A stretch of DNA of 64,000 nt from an uncultured Verrucomicrobiota bacterium (GTDB taxonomy: Bacteria > Verrucomicrobiota > Kiritimatiellia > CAIVKH01): the NCBI GenBank assembly GCA_937996795.1, contig CALKUH010000068.1:70878-134877 (forward strand). Reading direction: 5' to 3'. The notes beneath the pieces were generated by a model. That model had not been told where the DNA came from, searched no databases, and saw only the letters and a program-made list of their open reading frames with translations. Positions within the stretch are counted from its first letter, which is position 1. Each line of letters starts with the position of its first letter. The position numbers and the translations under genes were made by a program. Of this stretch, positions 18,685-29,300 are shown in pieces.

Positions 18685-19113
18685 ATGAAAACGTGCATCG
18701 CAGCGTTGCTGATTTCATGCGTCGCGGCGCAGGCCGGGTCGCTTGCGAACCTGTCGGTCGTCACGGATCGCCTGATGCCGTCGAATGCGGTCAACGTCGT
18801 GACCTATGCCGCGCCGCGGGCGGTGTCGATCGGGGATCTGGGCTTGAAGGAAGCCGGGCTGGCTGCGGCGCCGGTGATCATGCAGGCGGACGAAGTGCGC
18901 ATCTTCGCGAATCGCGAGGCGATGGGCGCGCGCCCGAAGGCGCGGCTCTGGCGCAATTCGCGCGAGGGCGGGGCGTGGTGGTATCAAACCGGCGGCGAGG
19001 GTCTAGCGGATGCCCACGTGATTCAGCCGGGCGAAGCGGTGGTGATCCTCACGCGCGGCAGCACGAACGCCCTGGTGTGGAAGAACCCTCTGGCCGCGAC
19101 TCCGGGCGAATGA
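18685..19113 (+). CDS. Exported protein of unknown function
   Basis: A 142-residue protein. MKTCIAALLISCVAAQAGS is a signal peptide with cleavage predicted around residue 19. The rest includes SNAVNVVTYAAPRAVSIGDLG and GEAVVILTRGSTNALVW and resembles small exported PVC proteins that hold a TIGR02597-like or invasin-like fold, but I cannot name a family. The ATG at 18685 has no Shine-Dalgarno site but a perfect TATAAT 6 bases upstream, so it is probably leaderless. Confidence 0.7.
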   Translation: MKTCIAALLISCVAAQAGSLANLSVVTDRLMPSNAVNVVTYAAPRAVSIGDLGLKEAGLAAAPVIMQADEVRIFANREAMGARPKARLWRNSREGGAWWYQTGGEGLADAHVIQPGEAVVILTRGSTNALVWKNPLAATPGE

Positions 19114-19128
19114 TCGGGTCTCGCGCGG

Positions 19129-19344
19129 TTACTGCGTGTTCTTCAGCAACCGGTCGATCAGGACGAAGGCGAGGGCCGCGCGCTCGTTGCGGGAGAACTT
19201 CTGTTCCAAGGCGGTGATTTCCGCCTGGATGCGCGGGGCGGCCTGAGGGTCGTCGTGCGCGAGGCGGAAGGCGCTCTTCAGCTGCGACTCGTTGATGCAA
19301 TAGACCGATTCGCCGCCGAGCAATTCTATGGGTTTGACCGCCAT
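19129..19344 (-). CDS. Small 71-residue protein downstream of the IscA-type gene
   Basis: This short frame begins 3 bases after the stop of the Fe-S carrier gene on the same strand, so it is likely in its operon. The sequence MAVKPIELLGGESVYCIN continues with helical segments (EITALEQKFSRNERAALAF). It contains one cysteine and no known motif. Its position suggests a link to Fe-S assembly, but that is inference only. Confidence 0.6.
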   Translation of the reverse strand: MAVKPIELLGGESVYCINESQLKSAFRLAHDDPQAAPRIQAEITALEQKFSRNERAALAFVLIDRLLKNTQ

Positions 19345-19347
19345 GGC

Positions 19348-19668
19348 TCAGACGGCGAAGGAGGAGCCGCAGCCGCAGGCCTTCACGGCTTTCGGATTCT
19401 TGAACCGGAAGCCGGAGGCGATGAGGTCGTCGGAGTAATCAATCTGCAAGCCGTCGAGGAACATCGCGCTGTTCGGGTCCGCAATGACGCGCAGTTCCGC
19501 CTCCTCGAACAGCACCTGATCCGTGTCCGCGAGCGCGTTGTCGATGCACGCGGAGTAGGTCATGCCCGAGCATCCGCCGGATACGACGGAGATGCGGAGG
19601 AAATTGGGGCCCGTGGCCTCCAGTTTCACCAGTTCCTGCTTCGCTTTGTCTGAAATCTGAATCGGCAT
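19348..19668 (-). CDS. A-type Fe-S carrier protein (IscA/ErpA/HesB family)
   Basis: A 106-residue A-type carrier. The three cluster-binding cysteines are in place: C33 in SGGCSGMTY, C98 and C100 in KACGCGSSF. Such proteins accept iron or 2Fe-2S/4Fe-4S clusters and pass them to apo-enzymes in the cytoplasm. AAAGGA lies about 8 bases before the ATG. The length is standard. It cannot be told apart into IscA, ErpA or SufA by sequence alone, and no isc or suf genes lie nearby. Confidence 0.92.
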   Translation of the reverse strand: MPIQISDKAKQELVKLEATGPNFLRISVVSGGCSGMTYSACIDNALADTDQVLFEEAELRVIADPNSAMFLDGLQIDYSDDLIASGFRFKNPKAVKACGCGSSFAV

Positions 19669-19751
19669 CGACGTTTCCTTTAGAAGTCCAACGAACGCGA
19701 GAAGCTACGTCGCGCGGGGGCCGGTGTCAAGGAGGGCGGAATCTCGCGGAA

Positions 19752-20252
19752 TCAGGGCAGGTTAATGACCTGGCCGACTTTGAGGCGGTTGGGGTTCAGC
19801 CCCGGGTTCGCCTTCAAGATCTTGTCCACCGTGGTGCCGTGTTCCTTGGCCACCTTGCCGAGCAGGTCGCCCGCGCGGATGGCGTAGGTTCCACCGGTGC
19901 CTTCGGCGGCCGGGGCTGTGGCCGCGCCGGCGGCGGAGGGAGCGGGCGGCGTGGCGGAGGGAGACTTCGCCTTCATCTCGTCCCGCATGAGCGCCAGCTG
20001 GTCGCTGACGTTCTGGAAGGAGGTGCGCGTCTGGTTGTACAGGCCGCGGATGTTGCCGTTGAGTTCCTCGTTGGCGCCGCTGAGACGCGACACCTGCTGC
20101 TCGAGTTCGGAGAGGCGGTTGTCCTGCTGTGTTTCACCGCCGCGCCCCGAGAGTCCCACATAGAGGCCCGTGCCGCCCAGCGCAATGCCGAGGATTGCGA
20201 GGCCCGTGATGACGTAGTTGCCCATTCCGCCGCCGCTGCTTTCAAGATTCAT
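19752..20252 (-). CDS. Membrane-anchored LysM-domain protein
   Basis: A 166-residue protein. A transmembrane helix at about 11-31 (NYVITGLAILGIALGGTGLYVG) is followed by a coiled coil (RLSELEQQVSRLSGANEEL, about 45-95), an Ala/Pro linker and a C-terminal LysM domain (YAIRAGDLLGKVAKEHGTT to VGQVINLP, about 122-166). LysM binds N-acetylglucosamine-containing glycans, so it probably links the inner membrane to peptidoglycan. The ATG at 20252 is used; M10 is an alternative start. It is divergent from the giant-protein operon. Confidence 0.85.
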   Translation of the reverse strand: MNLESSGGGMGNYVITGLAILGIALGGTGLYVGLSGRGGETQQDNRLSELEQQVSRLSGANEELNGNIRGLYNQTRTSFQNVSDQLALMRDEMKAKSPSATPPAPSAAGAATAPAAEGTGGTYAIRAGDLLGKVAKEHGTTVDKILKANPGLNPNRLKVGQVINLP

Positions 20253-20450
20253 AATGCGCGTACTATGGAGGCTCGCCGCCGCGCATCAAGCACGATTTGG
20301 CGCTCCGAGGACCACGCACTAACCAAAACTTTACGGCGATTGAGGTTGCGTTTTCATGCCTCCGGGAAAACACTAGCGACGGGGTAGGGAACTGGCGGAT
20401 GCGCCGTTTCGGGTTAAAACTCGCGGAAATGCCGTGAGGGAGGAGTGTTG

Positions 20451-21515
20451 ATGCCAAAACCAATCCGTCGCCGGTCGCGCCATTTTCCTGCAACTCATCG
20501 CTGCACCCCCCTGTATGCATTCACGTGGGCCCTCTTCGCCGCCCTCGCCTTCAACACCGCCGCTCTGGCTGATTTGATCCGAACCCAGCGCGTTGAGCTG
20601 GTCACCGGCTGGAACGCCGTCTATCTCGAGTTGGACCCGTCGGTTTCCGACCCGTCGGCCCTGTTTGCAGGGCAGCCGGTGGATGTCGTCGCGACCTTCG
20701 TCGCGCCGCAGCGCAGCGCGCAGTTCGTCCGCAATCCCTCCGCCTCGCTGCTGGGCACCTATGGGTGGTCGGTGTGGTACGCGCCTGCGCGCCAGGACCA
20801 TTTCCTGACGAGCCTGCACAGCATCTATGGCGCAAAGCCCTACCTGATTCACGCGACGACCAATGCGGTGTTGCAGCTTCCGGGCACGGTGGCGATCGAG
20901 CAGCGGGTGTGGACGCCAAACGCCTACAACTTCGTCGGCTTCAGCGTTGCGTCGCCCGGCGCCCCCACCTTCCGCGAGTTTTTCCGCGGTTCCGCGGCGC
21001 ACAATCACAACAAGATGTACCGCCTGGTGGACGGCACCTGGCGCCAGCTCCTCGACCCGGGCGCCGCGGCGATGCGGGCCGGCGAGGCGTTCTGGATCTA
21101 CTGCGAGGGGCGCTCGGATTTCACCGGTCCGCTGGAGGTCTCGACCCGGTCGACCGCCGGCGTCACGTTGTCCTCGCGGGGTGGCAGCGAGGTGGCCTTC
21201 CGCAACCGCACGCCGCATCCGCTCGCCTTCACGGTCGAGCACCTGGTCGATCCCGCGCAGCCCATCCCGGTGAGCACGCCGGTCCGTGTGATGGACGAGG
21301 CCGCCGGCGGACTCCGCACGCTGAGCGTGCATTTTGACGCCGCTCACTTCGTGCAGGCGTTTCCCGCACTCAATGCGGGCGCGGCCGCGCGGTTGCCCCT
21401 GGAGCTGCGCCTGCAGGATGCCGGCCCCGGGGTCCGGCGTTCGGTGCTCAAAGTGACCACGGATATCGGAACGATCACCTACATCCCGGTGTCGGCCTCC
21501 CGGGACGACCTGTAA
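20451..21515 (+). CDS. Exported protein, first gene of giant surface-protein operon
   Basis: A 354-residue protein with a long signal peptide (hydrophobic core YAFTWALFAALAFNTAALA, ending near residue 41). The mature part holds two related-looking segments, VELVTGWNAVYLELDP and RVWTPNAYNFVGFSVASP, followed by GEAFWIYCEG. This GWN...GFS...FWIY pattern occurs in exported Verrucomicrobia proteins but I know no function for it. AGGGAGGAG (20437-20445) is a strong ribosome site 5 bases before the ATG at 20451, which decides the start over GTG 20445 and TTG 20448. The 198 bases upstream hold only a weak promoter candidate (TTGCGT 20346, AACACT 20369). Confidence 0.8.
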   Translation: MPKPIRRRSRHFPATHRCTPLYAFTWALFAALAFNTAALADLIRTQRVELVTGWNAVYLELDPSVSDPSALFAGQPVDVVATFVAPQRSAQFVRNPSASLLGTYGWSVWYAPARQDHFLTSLHSIYGAKPYLIHATTNAVLQLPGTVAIEQRVWTPNAYNFVGFSVASPGAPTFREFFRGSAAHNHNKMYRLVDGTWRQLLDPGAAAMRAGEAFWIYCEGRSDFTGPLEVSTRSTAGVTLSSRGGSEVAFRNRTPHPLAFTVEHLVDPAQPIPVSTPVRVMDEAAGGLRTLSVHFDAAHFVQAFPALNAGAAARLPLELRLQDAGPGVRRSVLKVTTDIGTITYIPVSASRDDL

Positions 21516-21542
21516 CGCCTGGCGCCAAGAAGGAACGAACAC

Positions 21543-23369
21543 ATGCGTGTCACCTCGTCATTTAATATCGGGCTCACGGCCGCGGCTCTCGCGACCGTGG
21601 CGTTGCAGCCGCACGTCAGCTTTGGACAGGCCAGCCCGTACCGCGGCCTCTGGGTCGGTTCCGTCGCGCTGTCTTCTGTTAATGAAGTGAGCGTCCCGCT
21701 CGATGAGAACAACGTGCCGGTCGCGCCCGATCCGGAGAAACCGACGCCCACCGCCGACCGCGCCGACCTGCGCCTTATCATCCACGTGAACGGGGCGGGG
21801 CAGGCGTTCCTTCTTAAGGACGTGGCGATCCTGAATCGCGTGCAGGGGCAGCCGACGAACGGCGCCGTGGAGTTCGCGACGGAGGACGACCTCTCCCTTG
21901 TGACCGATCCGCGGCTCTACGCCGTGTTCCCCCCGCAGCCCGCGATGCGCTACGCCAGCGCGGTGTTCGACTTCGGCGACGCGAAGGCCACGGAGGCGCT
22001 GGACGCCATCGTGGAACAGGCCGCGAACGCCGCGGCGGCCTTCACGACGAACGCCTCCCTTGATGTCTCCACGCAGGGCGCGCGCGTGACGGCGCGCAAC
22101 AATGCCATTGCGCTGATCCAGCCGGGGTTGGAGACGATTGCGCAGAACGCGAATGTGTCGGAGGGGTTTAACGATTTCCTCCAGTTGTTCGACACCGCCG
22201 CGATTTCCGCGATCATCGCGAACACCAGCGACCCGGTGGTTGCCACCCTGTCGAACGCGGCCGTCGCGCTGCGCGACCAGTCGTTCTACGGCGACACGCG
22301 CGCCATCGACATGTTGAACGCCGTCGTGGCCGCGGTGAACGCGGCGCTGCCGGCCAACCGCGCCAAGGCCGCGCACCACACGGCGTCGTCCTACGCCGAC
22401 GTGATGAATCTGTACCAGCGCTTCATCTCCGGCGGCGGGTTTGGCGACATGATCACGGCGTCGGCCGAAGCCGCGGCGGATGCGGCGGTGCTGCCGGGCG
22501 CGACGCTGGCGAGCATTGATGCCGCGATGCGCGCGGCGTCCGAAACGGTCGATGCGCTGACCGACGCGCTCCAGGCGCGTGTGCAGCAGTATGACGACAC
22601 CCGCGCGACCGAGGCGATTGATGCCGTGCTGCTGGCCATGGCGCAGGACGCGCTGGCGAACGCCGCGCTGACCGTGGAGGAAATTGCCGGGTCGAGCGAA
22701 GCGGCGGGCCGCTCCGTGCTGGCGGACATGGTGGCGCGCTATCCGCTCCCGGTGCTGACGCCCACGGTCGATTACAACACCTTCGCCGGATCGTCGTCAT
22801 TGACCGGCGCGCCCGCGCTGGCCGTCTTCGCCGCGGCCGATGCCGCGATCAACGAGCGCGCGACCAACCCGCTCTACACACCGCAGTCGCTCTACACCGC
22901 GGCGAAACTGGCGGCGATCAAGGCGTTGCAGGCGGCCTACAATGTCGCGGCGCGCGTGATGCGGACGGAGCTGCCGCTGGAGGGCGCGTTTGAGGCGGGG
23001 TCCGGCGACGCGCGTCCCATTTCGGCGCTGGCGCAGGCGTCGGATCTGGGCGCGCCGGGCCTCACGGGACTGATCTACCTGCCGGCGAACCACCCGACCA
23101 ATCCGTTCCGCCACCGCCGCCATCCGGACCACACGGCCGGGTACAACATCGAGCGCCGCATCCGCCTCGATTTCGACGGCATGCAGGGCGATGCGATTGA
23201 GGCCGCGGGCTTCGGCGTGGACCGCATCAGCGGCATGTACCGCGAGGAAATCTTTGGCCTGCACAAACCGCTGGGCCCGGACCCCGACACCGCCCCGATC
23301 GGACTGCGGACGGAAGGCCCGTTCCAGCTCAACCGGATCAGCTTCATCGACACACTGAACACCCTTTGA
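21543..23369 (+). CDS. Exported alanine-rich protein, second gene of giant operon
   Basis: A 608-residue protein with a signal peptide (GLTAAALATVALQPHVSFGQA, cleavage near 29). The mature N-terminus SPYRGLWVGSVALSSVNEV begins a beta-rich part (residues about 30-150). A long alanine-rich, probably helical middle follows (about 155-510, many AAD and AIA runs). The C-terminus (FGVDRISGMYREEIFGLHKP to FQLNRISFIDTLNTL) is again beta-like. I recognise no catalytic motif. AAGGA lies about 9 bases before the ATG. The 27-base gap to the first gene and 10-base gap to the third support one transcript. A structural or assembly role is inferred. Confidence 0.8.
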   Translation: MRVTSSFNIGLTAAALATVALQPHVSFGQASPYRGLWVGSVALSSVNEVSVPLDENNVPVAPDPEKPTPTADRADLRLIIHVNGAGQAFLLKDVAILNRVQGQPTNGAVEFATEDDLSLVTDPRLYAVFPPQPAMRYASAVFDFGDAKATEALDAIVEQAANAAAAFTTNASLDVSTQGARVTARNNAIALIQPGLETIAQNANVSEGFNDFLQLFDTAAISAIIANTSDPVVATLSNAAVALRDQSFYGDTRAIDMLNAVVAAVNAALPANRAKAAHHTASSYADVMNLYQRFISGGGFGDMITASAEAAADAAVLPGATLASIDAAMRAASETVDALTDALQARVQQYDDTRATEAIDAVLLAMAQDALANAALTVEEIAGSSEAAGRSVLADMVARYPLPVLTPTVDYNTFAGSSSLTGAPALAVFAAADAAINERATNPLYTPQSLYTAAKLAAIKALQAAYNVAARVMRTELPLEGAFEAGSGDARPISALAQASDLGAPGLTGLIYLPANHPTNPFRHRRHPDHTAGYNIERRIRLDFDGMQGDAIEAAGFGVDRISGMYREEIFGLHKPLGPDPDTAPIGLRTEGPFQLNRISFIDTLNTL

Positions 23370-23379
23370 GGCGCGCACC

Positions 23380-26300
23380 ATGAATAAAACCAACACGACT
23401 TACCTGGCCCGCCGCATGCGAGCCGCGGCGTCCGCATTCCTGCTGGCGGTCCCGCTGCTCGGCTCCTTGAGTGCGGCGCAGGCGCAACAGGATGACATGG
23501 CGTTCACCGCGACGATCCGTCCGTGGGGCACGGGATCGTTCGACCTGACGATCCTGAACGACACGCTGGAGCCCATCACCGGGTTCACGCTGCAGATGGA
23601 CGGCACGGATCATGAATTTGCCTACATCTACGCCGGTTCGATCACGCGTTCGGCGCGCGTGCTGGAGCCGCTGTACGTGTCCGGAAGCAACGGCGTGGTG
23701 CGCGAGGTGTGGAATGGCATCGGCGGCGTCACGCTCGACAACCTGCGCAACAACGTCAACTACCCGAACTCGCCGAATACACGCAACCTCATCACCGGCA
23801 ACTTCGAGGCGCCCGTCAACATCGGCGACAACTACGGCCAGCGCATCCACGGCTACCTCGTGGCGCCGGAAACCGGCACCTACACCTTCTGGATCGCCGG
23901 CGACGACTACAGCGAATTGTGGATCAGCACCGACGCGAATCCGGCCAATGCGTCGCTGGTGGCGCATGTGCCGGGCTGGACCGGCTCGCGGCAGTGGGAC
24001 AAGTATGGATCCCAGGCTGGGACGCGCTCCCTGACGGCCGGTCAATACTACTATGTGTATGCGGTGATGAAAGAGGGCGGGGGGCTGGACAACCTCGCGG
24101 TCGGCTGGCAGCGCCCGAGCGGGTTGCTGCAGCGTCCGATGCCGGCCAACGTGTTCCGGATCAGCGCGGGTGGCGAGGCGCTCAACGTCTCGGATCCGTC
24201 GTCCTCCTCCGACCAGTCGGACACGATCCGGCTCGTGGACATCGCCGGGTTGAACCGCGGCAGCACGATCTTCATGCAGGCGGCGTTCACGCCGACGCCG
24301 GCGAATGCCGCGCGCGTCCTCTTTAACAACGGCACGGCGCGCCAGAACGCGGTGCTCACGGTGTTTGGCGCGAACGGCGGGCGCGGTCAGTTGACGCTGA
24401 ATGACACGGCCTCCAACGAGTCGGGCGTCAACTACGTCTTCCAGACGGAAAAACGGCCGCGCACGCTGACGGTGAAGTCGGAGGTGCTGGGGACCGGCGC
24501 GTTCATTTCCAACTTTGTCGTCCGGGTGCTGAACCGGCAGGGCGCGGTGATTGAGGAGCGCATCCAGCCGGCGGGCAACGTGACGATCAGCCATCTCTCC
24601 GACGGCATGCGCGTCGAGATCGCCGCCGCGGGCGAGGTGTACCAGAACGCGAACGGCGCCTTCCTCTACGACGCCTCGAACATCCCGTCGGATTCCGGCA
24701 TCAATTCGCCGAATCCGCCGCGCCAGCGCTACGTGGCGACGGGCCTGTCGGTGAACAACACGCCGCAGACCGGCGATCCGACGCAATACTCCTTCGACAT
24801 CAACGGCGACACGGAGGTCAAGATCCGCTGGCGTCATGACTACGCCCTGTTGCTGAACCACGATTTCAGCGCGACGGAAAGTCCCGAGCGCGACCCGCAG
24901 GGGAACCCGTGGGCCGGTCCGCTCGTGTCGGCGGCATCGGGCAACCCCACGCCGGACGCGACGAAGCTCCACTGGATTGAGCGCGGGCAGGAGGTCATCG
25001 CGCAGATCGATGGCCAGGTGCTCGATTTCAGCCGCCCCGGCCTCGACATCCGCTACGTGCCGAAGGCCTACCGCGCCCGCGGCAGCGCCCGCGGCGTCTT
25101 CCTGCAGAGCGAAACCCACACGAACGCGTTCACGGTTGGCCAGTCGCCGCCGCAGCGCCAGCAGGTGAATTCCTTCGTGATGGATAACTGGGGCAGCATT
25201 GACTACATCTGGCAAATCCAGTTCGGCGTGCGCGTGAATGTGGATGACGCGGCCCGATCCGCGCTGCCCCGCGTCTTTCGCGTGAGCCCGGTGAACGGCA
25301 CCGAGGTCGAGATCGGCAGCCTGGAGGGCACGTTCTGGTTTGACCCCGGCGAGGCGGTCAAGGTTTCCTCCGCGGCCAACGTGACGCCGGACCCGTCCTC
25401 GCTCGCGCTCAGCGGCTGGATCAGCGGCGATGGGTTCTATTTCAGCGCCAACGGCGATATCAACAGCCAGAGCGGCGCGCTGCTGTCGGGCGGACCGGTG
25501 GTGGAATCCGGAAATCCCGTCGCCCTGTGGCAGACGGGGTTCACCGACGCGAACGGGCGCCTCTACCGCGGCCTGTCGATCCCGAACCTGCGCCGCCCGG
25601 CGCGCGTGTTGTGGACCTATGGCCAGCAGGTCTACCAGGACACGGTCCGCATCGGCGAATACATGTTCCAGAACAACGAGGCCCTGCTCGCGGCGAACCC
25701 GACGCTGGCTGCGATGATCCTCAACCCGCCGTTCCAGGTCAGCCGCCTCAGCATCGCCGGCGCCAACCAGAACGTGTCGGACGTGGATCTGACGGTGTGG
25801 GACCCCAACGCCCAGAAGCTGTATCCGCTCATCCCCGGCCAGATCCGCGCGAAGTGGACGAATGGCACGGCGTCGATCCAGGTCCTCATCGACGTGCTGC
25901 CGCCCGATCAGGCGCACTATCCGCACATTGCCGGCACGCCGCCGGTGCAGCTGACGCCGGACCCGGACGGCACCTACTTCTTTAAGGAGCTGAAGTACAC
26001 CGAGAACGACGCGGCAATCAGCGGCGGCAGCCTGTTCACCGCCGACCGTCCCGGGCGCACGGTCCTGCTCTTCGGCGAGATCAAGCGCATCGGCCGCGGC
26101 GATCCCAAGGAATACCTGCGCGTGCGCATGGTGCAGACGCGCGAATGGAACGACGCCGCGCCGCTTCCGATGACGACCGTCGTCGGGCGCGCGATCAGCG
26201 ATCCCTCGCTAGACCTCGCCAACCTGGGCACCGGCTACATCAAGTTCGAGAACGCGCGCTACAACCCCAACGTGTACGATGCGACGCTGCTGGACGGCCT

Positions 26301-29300
26301 GGTTGCCCGGGACGTCTACGACCTGAACGCGCTCCGCTCGACCAGCGGGGAAAAGATCGTCATCAACCGCGATGCGCTGCCGGGCCCGGTCATTCCCGTC
26401 AACCTGCATCCCGGCGCGGCCGCTGAACAACGCATCGTCGTCGTCTGGTACTACGACCCGTCGCTCACCGACGAGATACTCTGGCCGCACGCCGCGCGCA
26501 CCTACATCCCGCGCTGGCCGACCACCGAGGCGGAGGGGCTGGGCCGCATTGTGATCGCGAGCCGTTTCGGCAGCGAGAGCCTCAACGCCGCGCAGCAGGA
26601 CCAGCTCGTCGCGCCCGCCGTCACGAACATCCAGGCCAACGGGGTGGGCGGGTTCATCACCAGCGTGGTGCCTCGCGCGACGACGTACAACCCGACGCGC
26701 ATCCAGCAGCCGGCGGTGTACGTCCAGAACGACCCGGCCTCGCCCGGCTACAATCCGAACGAGGAACACGGGCTCATGGCGCCGTCGCTCCGGTTCGCGC
26801 AGGTGTCGCCGCGCCCGCCCGCCGCGTACGCGCTGCGCAACAAGGATCTCAACCGCTACTCCACCTCCTCGATGACCGAGGCGGGCCAGCCGTCGGACTA
26901 CTCCTCGCACCCGTTCGTCCTCGTGCAGTACTTCGACACGGCGATCAACGAGTTCGCGATGCGCGTCTATTCGATCGAGAAGGAAGACGCGACGATCCCG
27001 AACTACTCCTTCGCAAACCAGAACCTCATCCACCTGCCGACCAACCTGTTTGAAGTGTCGGCCACGCCGCAGGCCCTCGCGCAGCAGCCGCATGTGGTGA
27101 TGGAGGCGGGCGAGCCGGTGATCCCGTTCTATCCGCTCGGTGTCGTGATCGGCGCATCGCCGGCGCCGGAGACGTTCGGCGTGAACATCAAGGGCCAGTC
27201 CACGTATTGGGAGGACCACAAGGGCACGAGCTGGGCAGTGTCCGGCGGCGAGAACGCGTGGTTCACCTATTCGATTTACTACCCGATGGCGCCCGACTTC
27301 TGGTGGCCGGCGGGCAAGCCGGGCCGCGTGCGGTACAATGAGGTCACGCAGCAGAAACTCGCGTCGTTCCCGAATGTCGGCGACAGCGTGTCGTTCATGC
27401 CGAACAACATCTCGCTGCTCCGCAGCCTGAGCATCGGCGCCATCGTGGCGGAGGCGGTCGAGACCAACGCGCGCCCGAACAGGATCCTCTACAAGAGCGA
27501 CTGGCCGGCGGTCGCGCCGGTGCTGAAGGCGGGCGAGACGCTTACGTTCTCCGGCGGCGAGTACCGCCAGGACAACCCCAACACGTCCGTGCTCGATGGC
27601 AACGGCAACGTGCAGACCGTGCCGACGCCCGGCCTGCCCGGCGTGCTCGGCTTCGCGGTGGGCGAGGTGGTGTTCGATGCGCTGAACCCGCGCGGTTCCA
27701 CGTCGCTGCTCACGAACAGCTGGACCGTCCGCATGGGGCAGGTGCTCGACGTGCGCACGCAGGTCCTGCCGATCGGCGATTTCCCGACGGACCTGCTGCC
27801 GGCCTCGGGCCGCACCCGCGTCAGCGGCGGCAAGTATGTGTTCAACGAACTGCCGGCGTCGTTGCAGAAGCGTTTCCGGTATGACCCGCTCGCGCAAAGC
27901 GTCGATCCGTCCACGGGCCTGACGCTCAGCGGGCGCCTGGAAATCAATGGGTTCCTGAACGACAAGGATATCGGGGAAGACACGCTGACCGCCCCGCCGC
28001 CCGCGGTGTACGTGCTGGAGCCGAACATCATGACGACGGGCGACCGCGATGCCCTGCTTGCGCTGTCCGAGGAATCGGGCTGGCGGTCGGCGGTCCTGCA
28101 GTTGTACGACAGGACGCGGAACCCCGAGGGCCTGCAAGCCGCCAATGGCTCGCTGCTGACCGGTGCGTATCTTGTCGGCTTGCAGCCGAAGGTTCAGCGC
28201 AACCCGGTGACGGGCCAACCGCTGTTGACCCCGATTGAGCCCGGTTCCGACGTGCTGGTCCCGCTCACCGATCCGAAGACGCCGGAAGCGGCGCGCCAGT
28301 TCGGGCCCGGCCTCGCGTTGATCCCGAATGGCGGATTCATGGATCCGTTTGGCGTGATCCCGAATCCGAGCGGACCGCCGACCCCGTACCCCGACGTGAG
28401 CTGGGTCACCGTGGCGGAGAACAACGACCCGAGCATGGGCGGTTCGCCGGTCACGCTGCACGTCATCAAAGTCGACCGCAACGAACGCTATCGCGGCGCG
28501 ATCAAGACGGTCCTGTCCGACAACGTGTTCGATGAGAATGTCGTGCTGCGCCACACGGGCGAATTCGGCGGGAACGCGGACGACCTCGTTTACGAATGGT
28601 GGTACCGCGCCGATGACGGCAGCCTCGACGTGCAGCCGCCGTACATTGTGGACCGCGATTCCGCCGGCCCGTGGCTCCTCTTCCCCGACCCGAGCGGGAA
28701 CCAGGGCCTCGCCCGCACGGAAATCCTGCTGAAGGGCAACCCGAACACGCCGGAGACGTTGATCGCGGATTCGTGGTGGTTCCTCCGCTACCGGCACAAG
28801 AACGACACGGTGCAGGGGACCGATTGGTATCGCCCGCAGCAGAACGGCGACGACCAGGTGAACTTCGAGTGGGCGGGCGCGGGCAACAACGACCCGTTCA
28901 ACGACTTCAACCTCGACGGCTACCCGGATTACCGCGCGCAGCTCGCGATGGGGTGGATCAAGCGCGTGCTCGACGCGGTGAACCCCTACGAGGCGCGCAT
29001 CCGCGACTTCGAGGGCGACAGCCCCGCCACGATGTCGAGCATGCTGCAGCAACTCGGCCCGCGTTTCGAGGGACCCGTCGCGCTGAATCCCGACAAGAAT
29101 GTGATCGAGAACGTCGGCCTCATCGAGCTGTACGAGACGATCCTCAAGCGCGGCAGCGACCTGTCGATCAACCTGTCGACGCCGGTTTCGACGCCCGCGA
29201 TCGCGAACGCGCTGCAGCTCGCCTCCACGCGTATTTCCGACTTCTACATGCTGCTGGCGAACGAGGCGTACACGGATGCGCAGGACCCGACGATCGGCAT

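Noticed and set aside
20253..20450. Strong promoter for the giant-protein operon
   Set aside because: Only a weak pair (TTGCGT at 20346 and AACACT at 20369) was found, so it is not listed as a feature.
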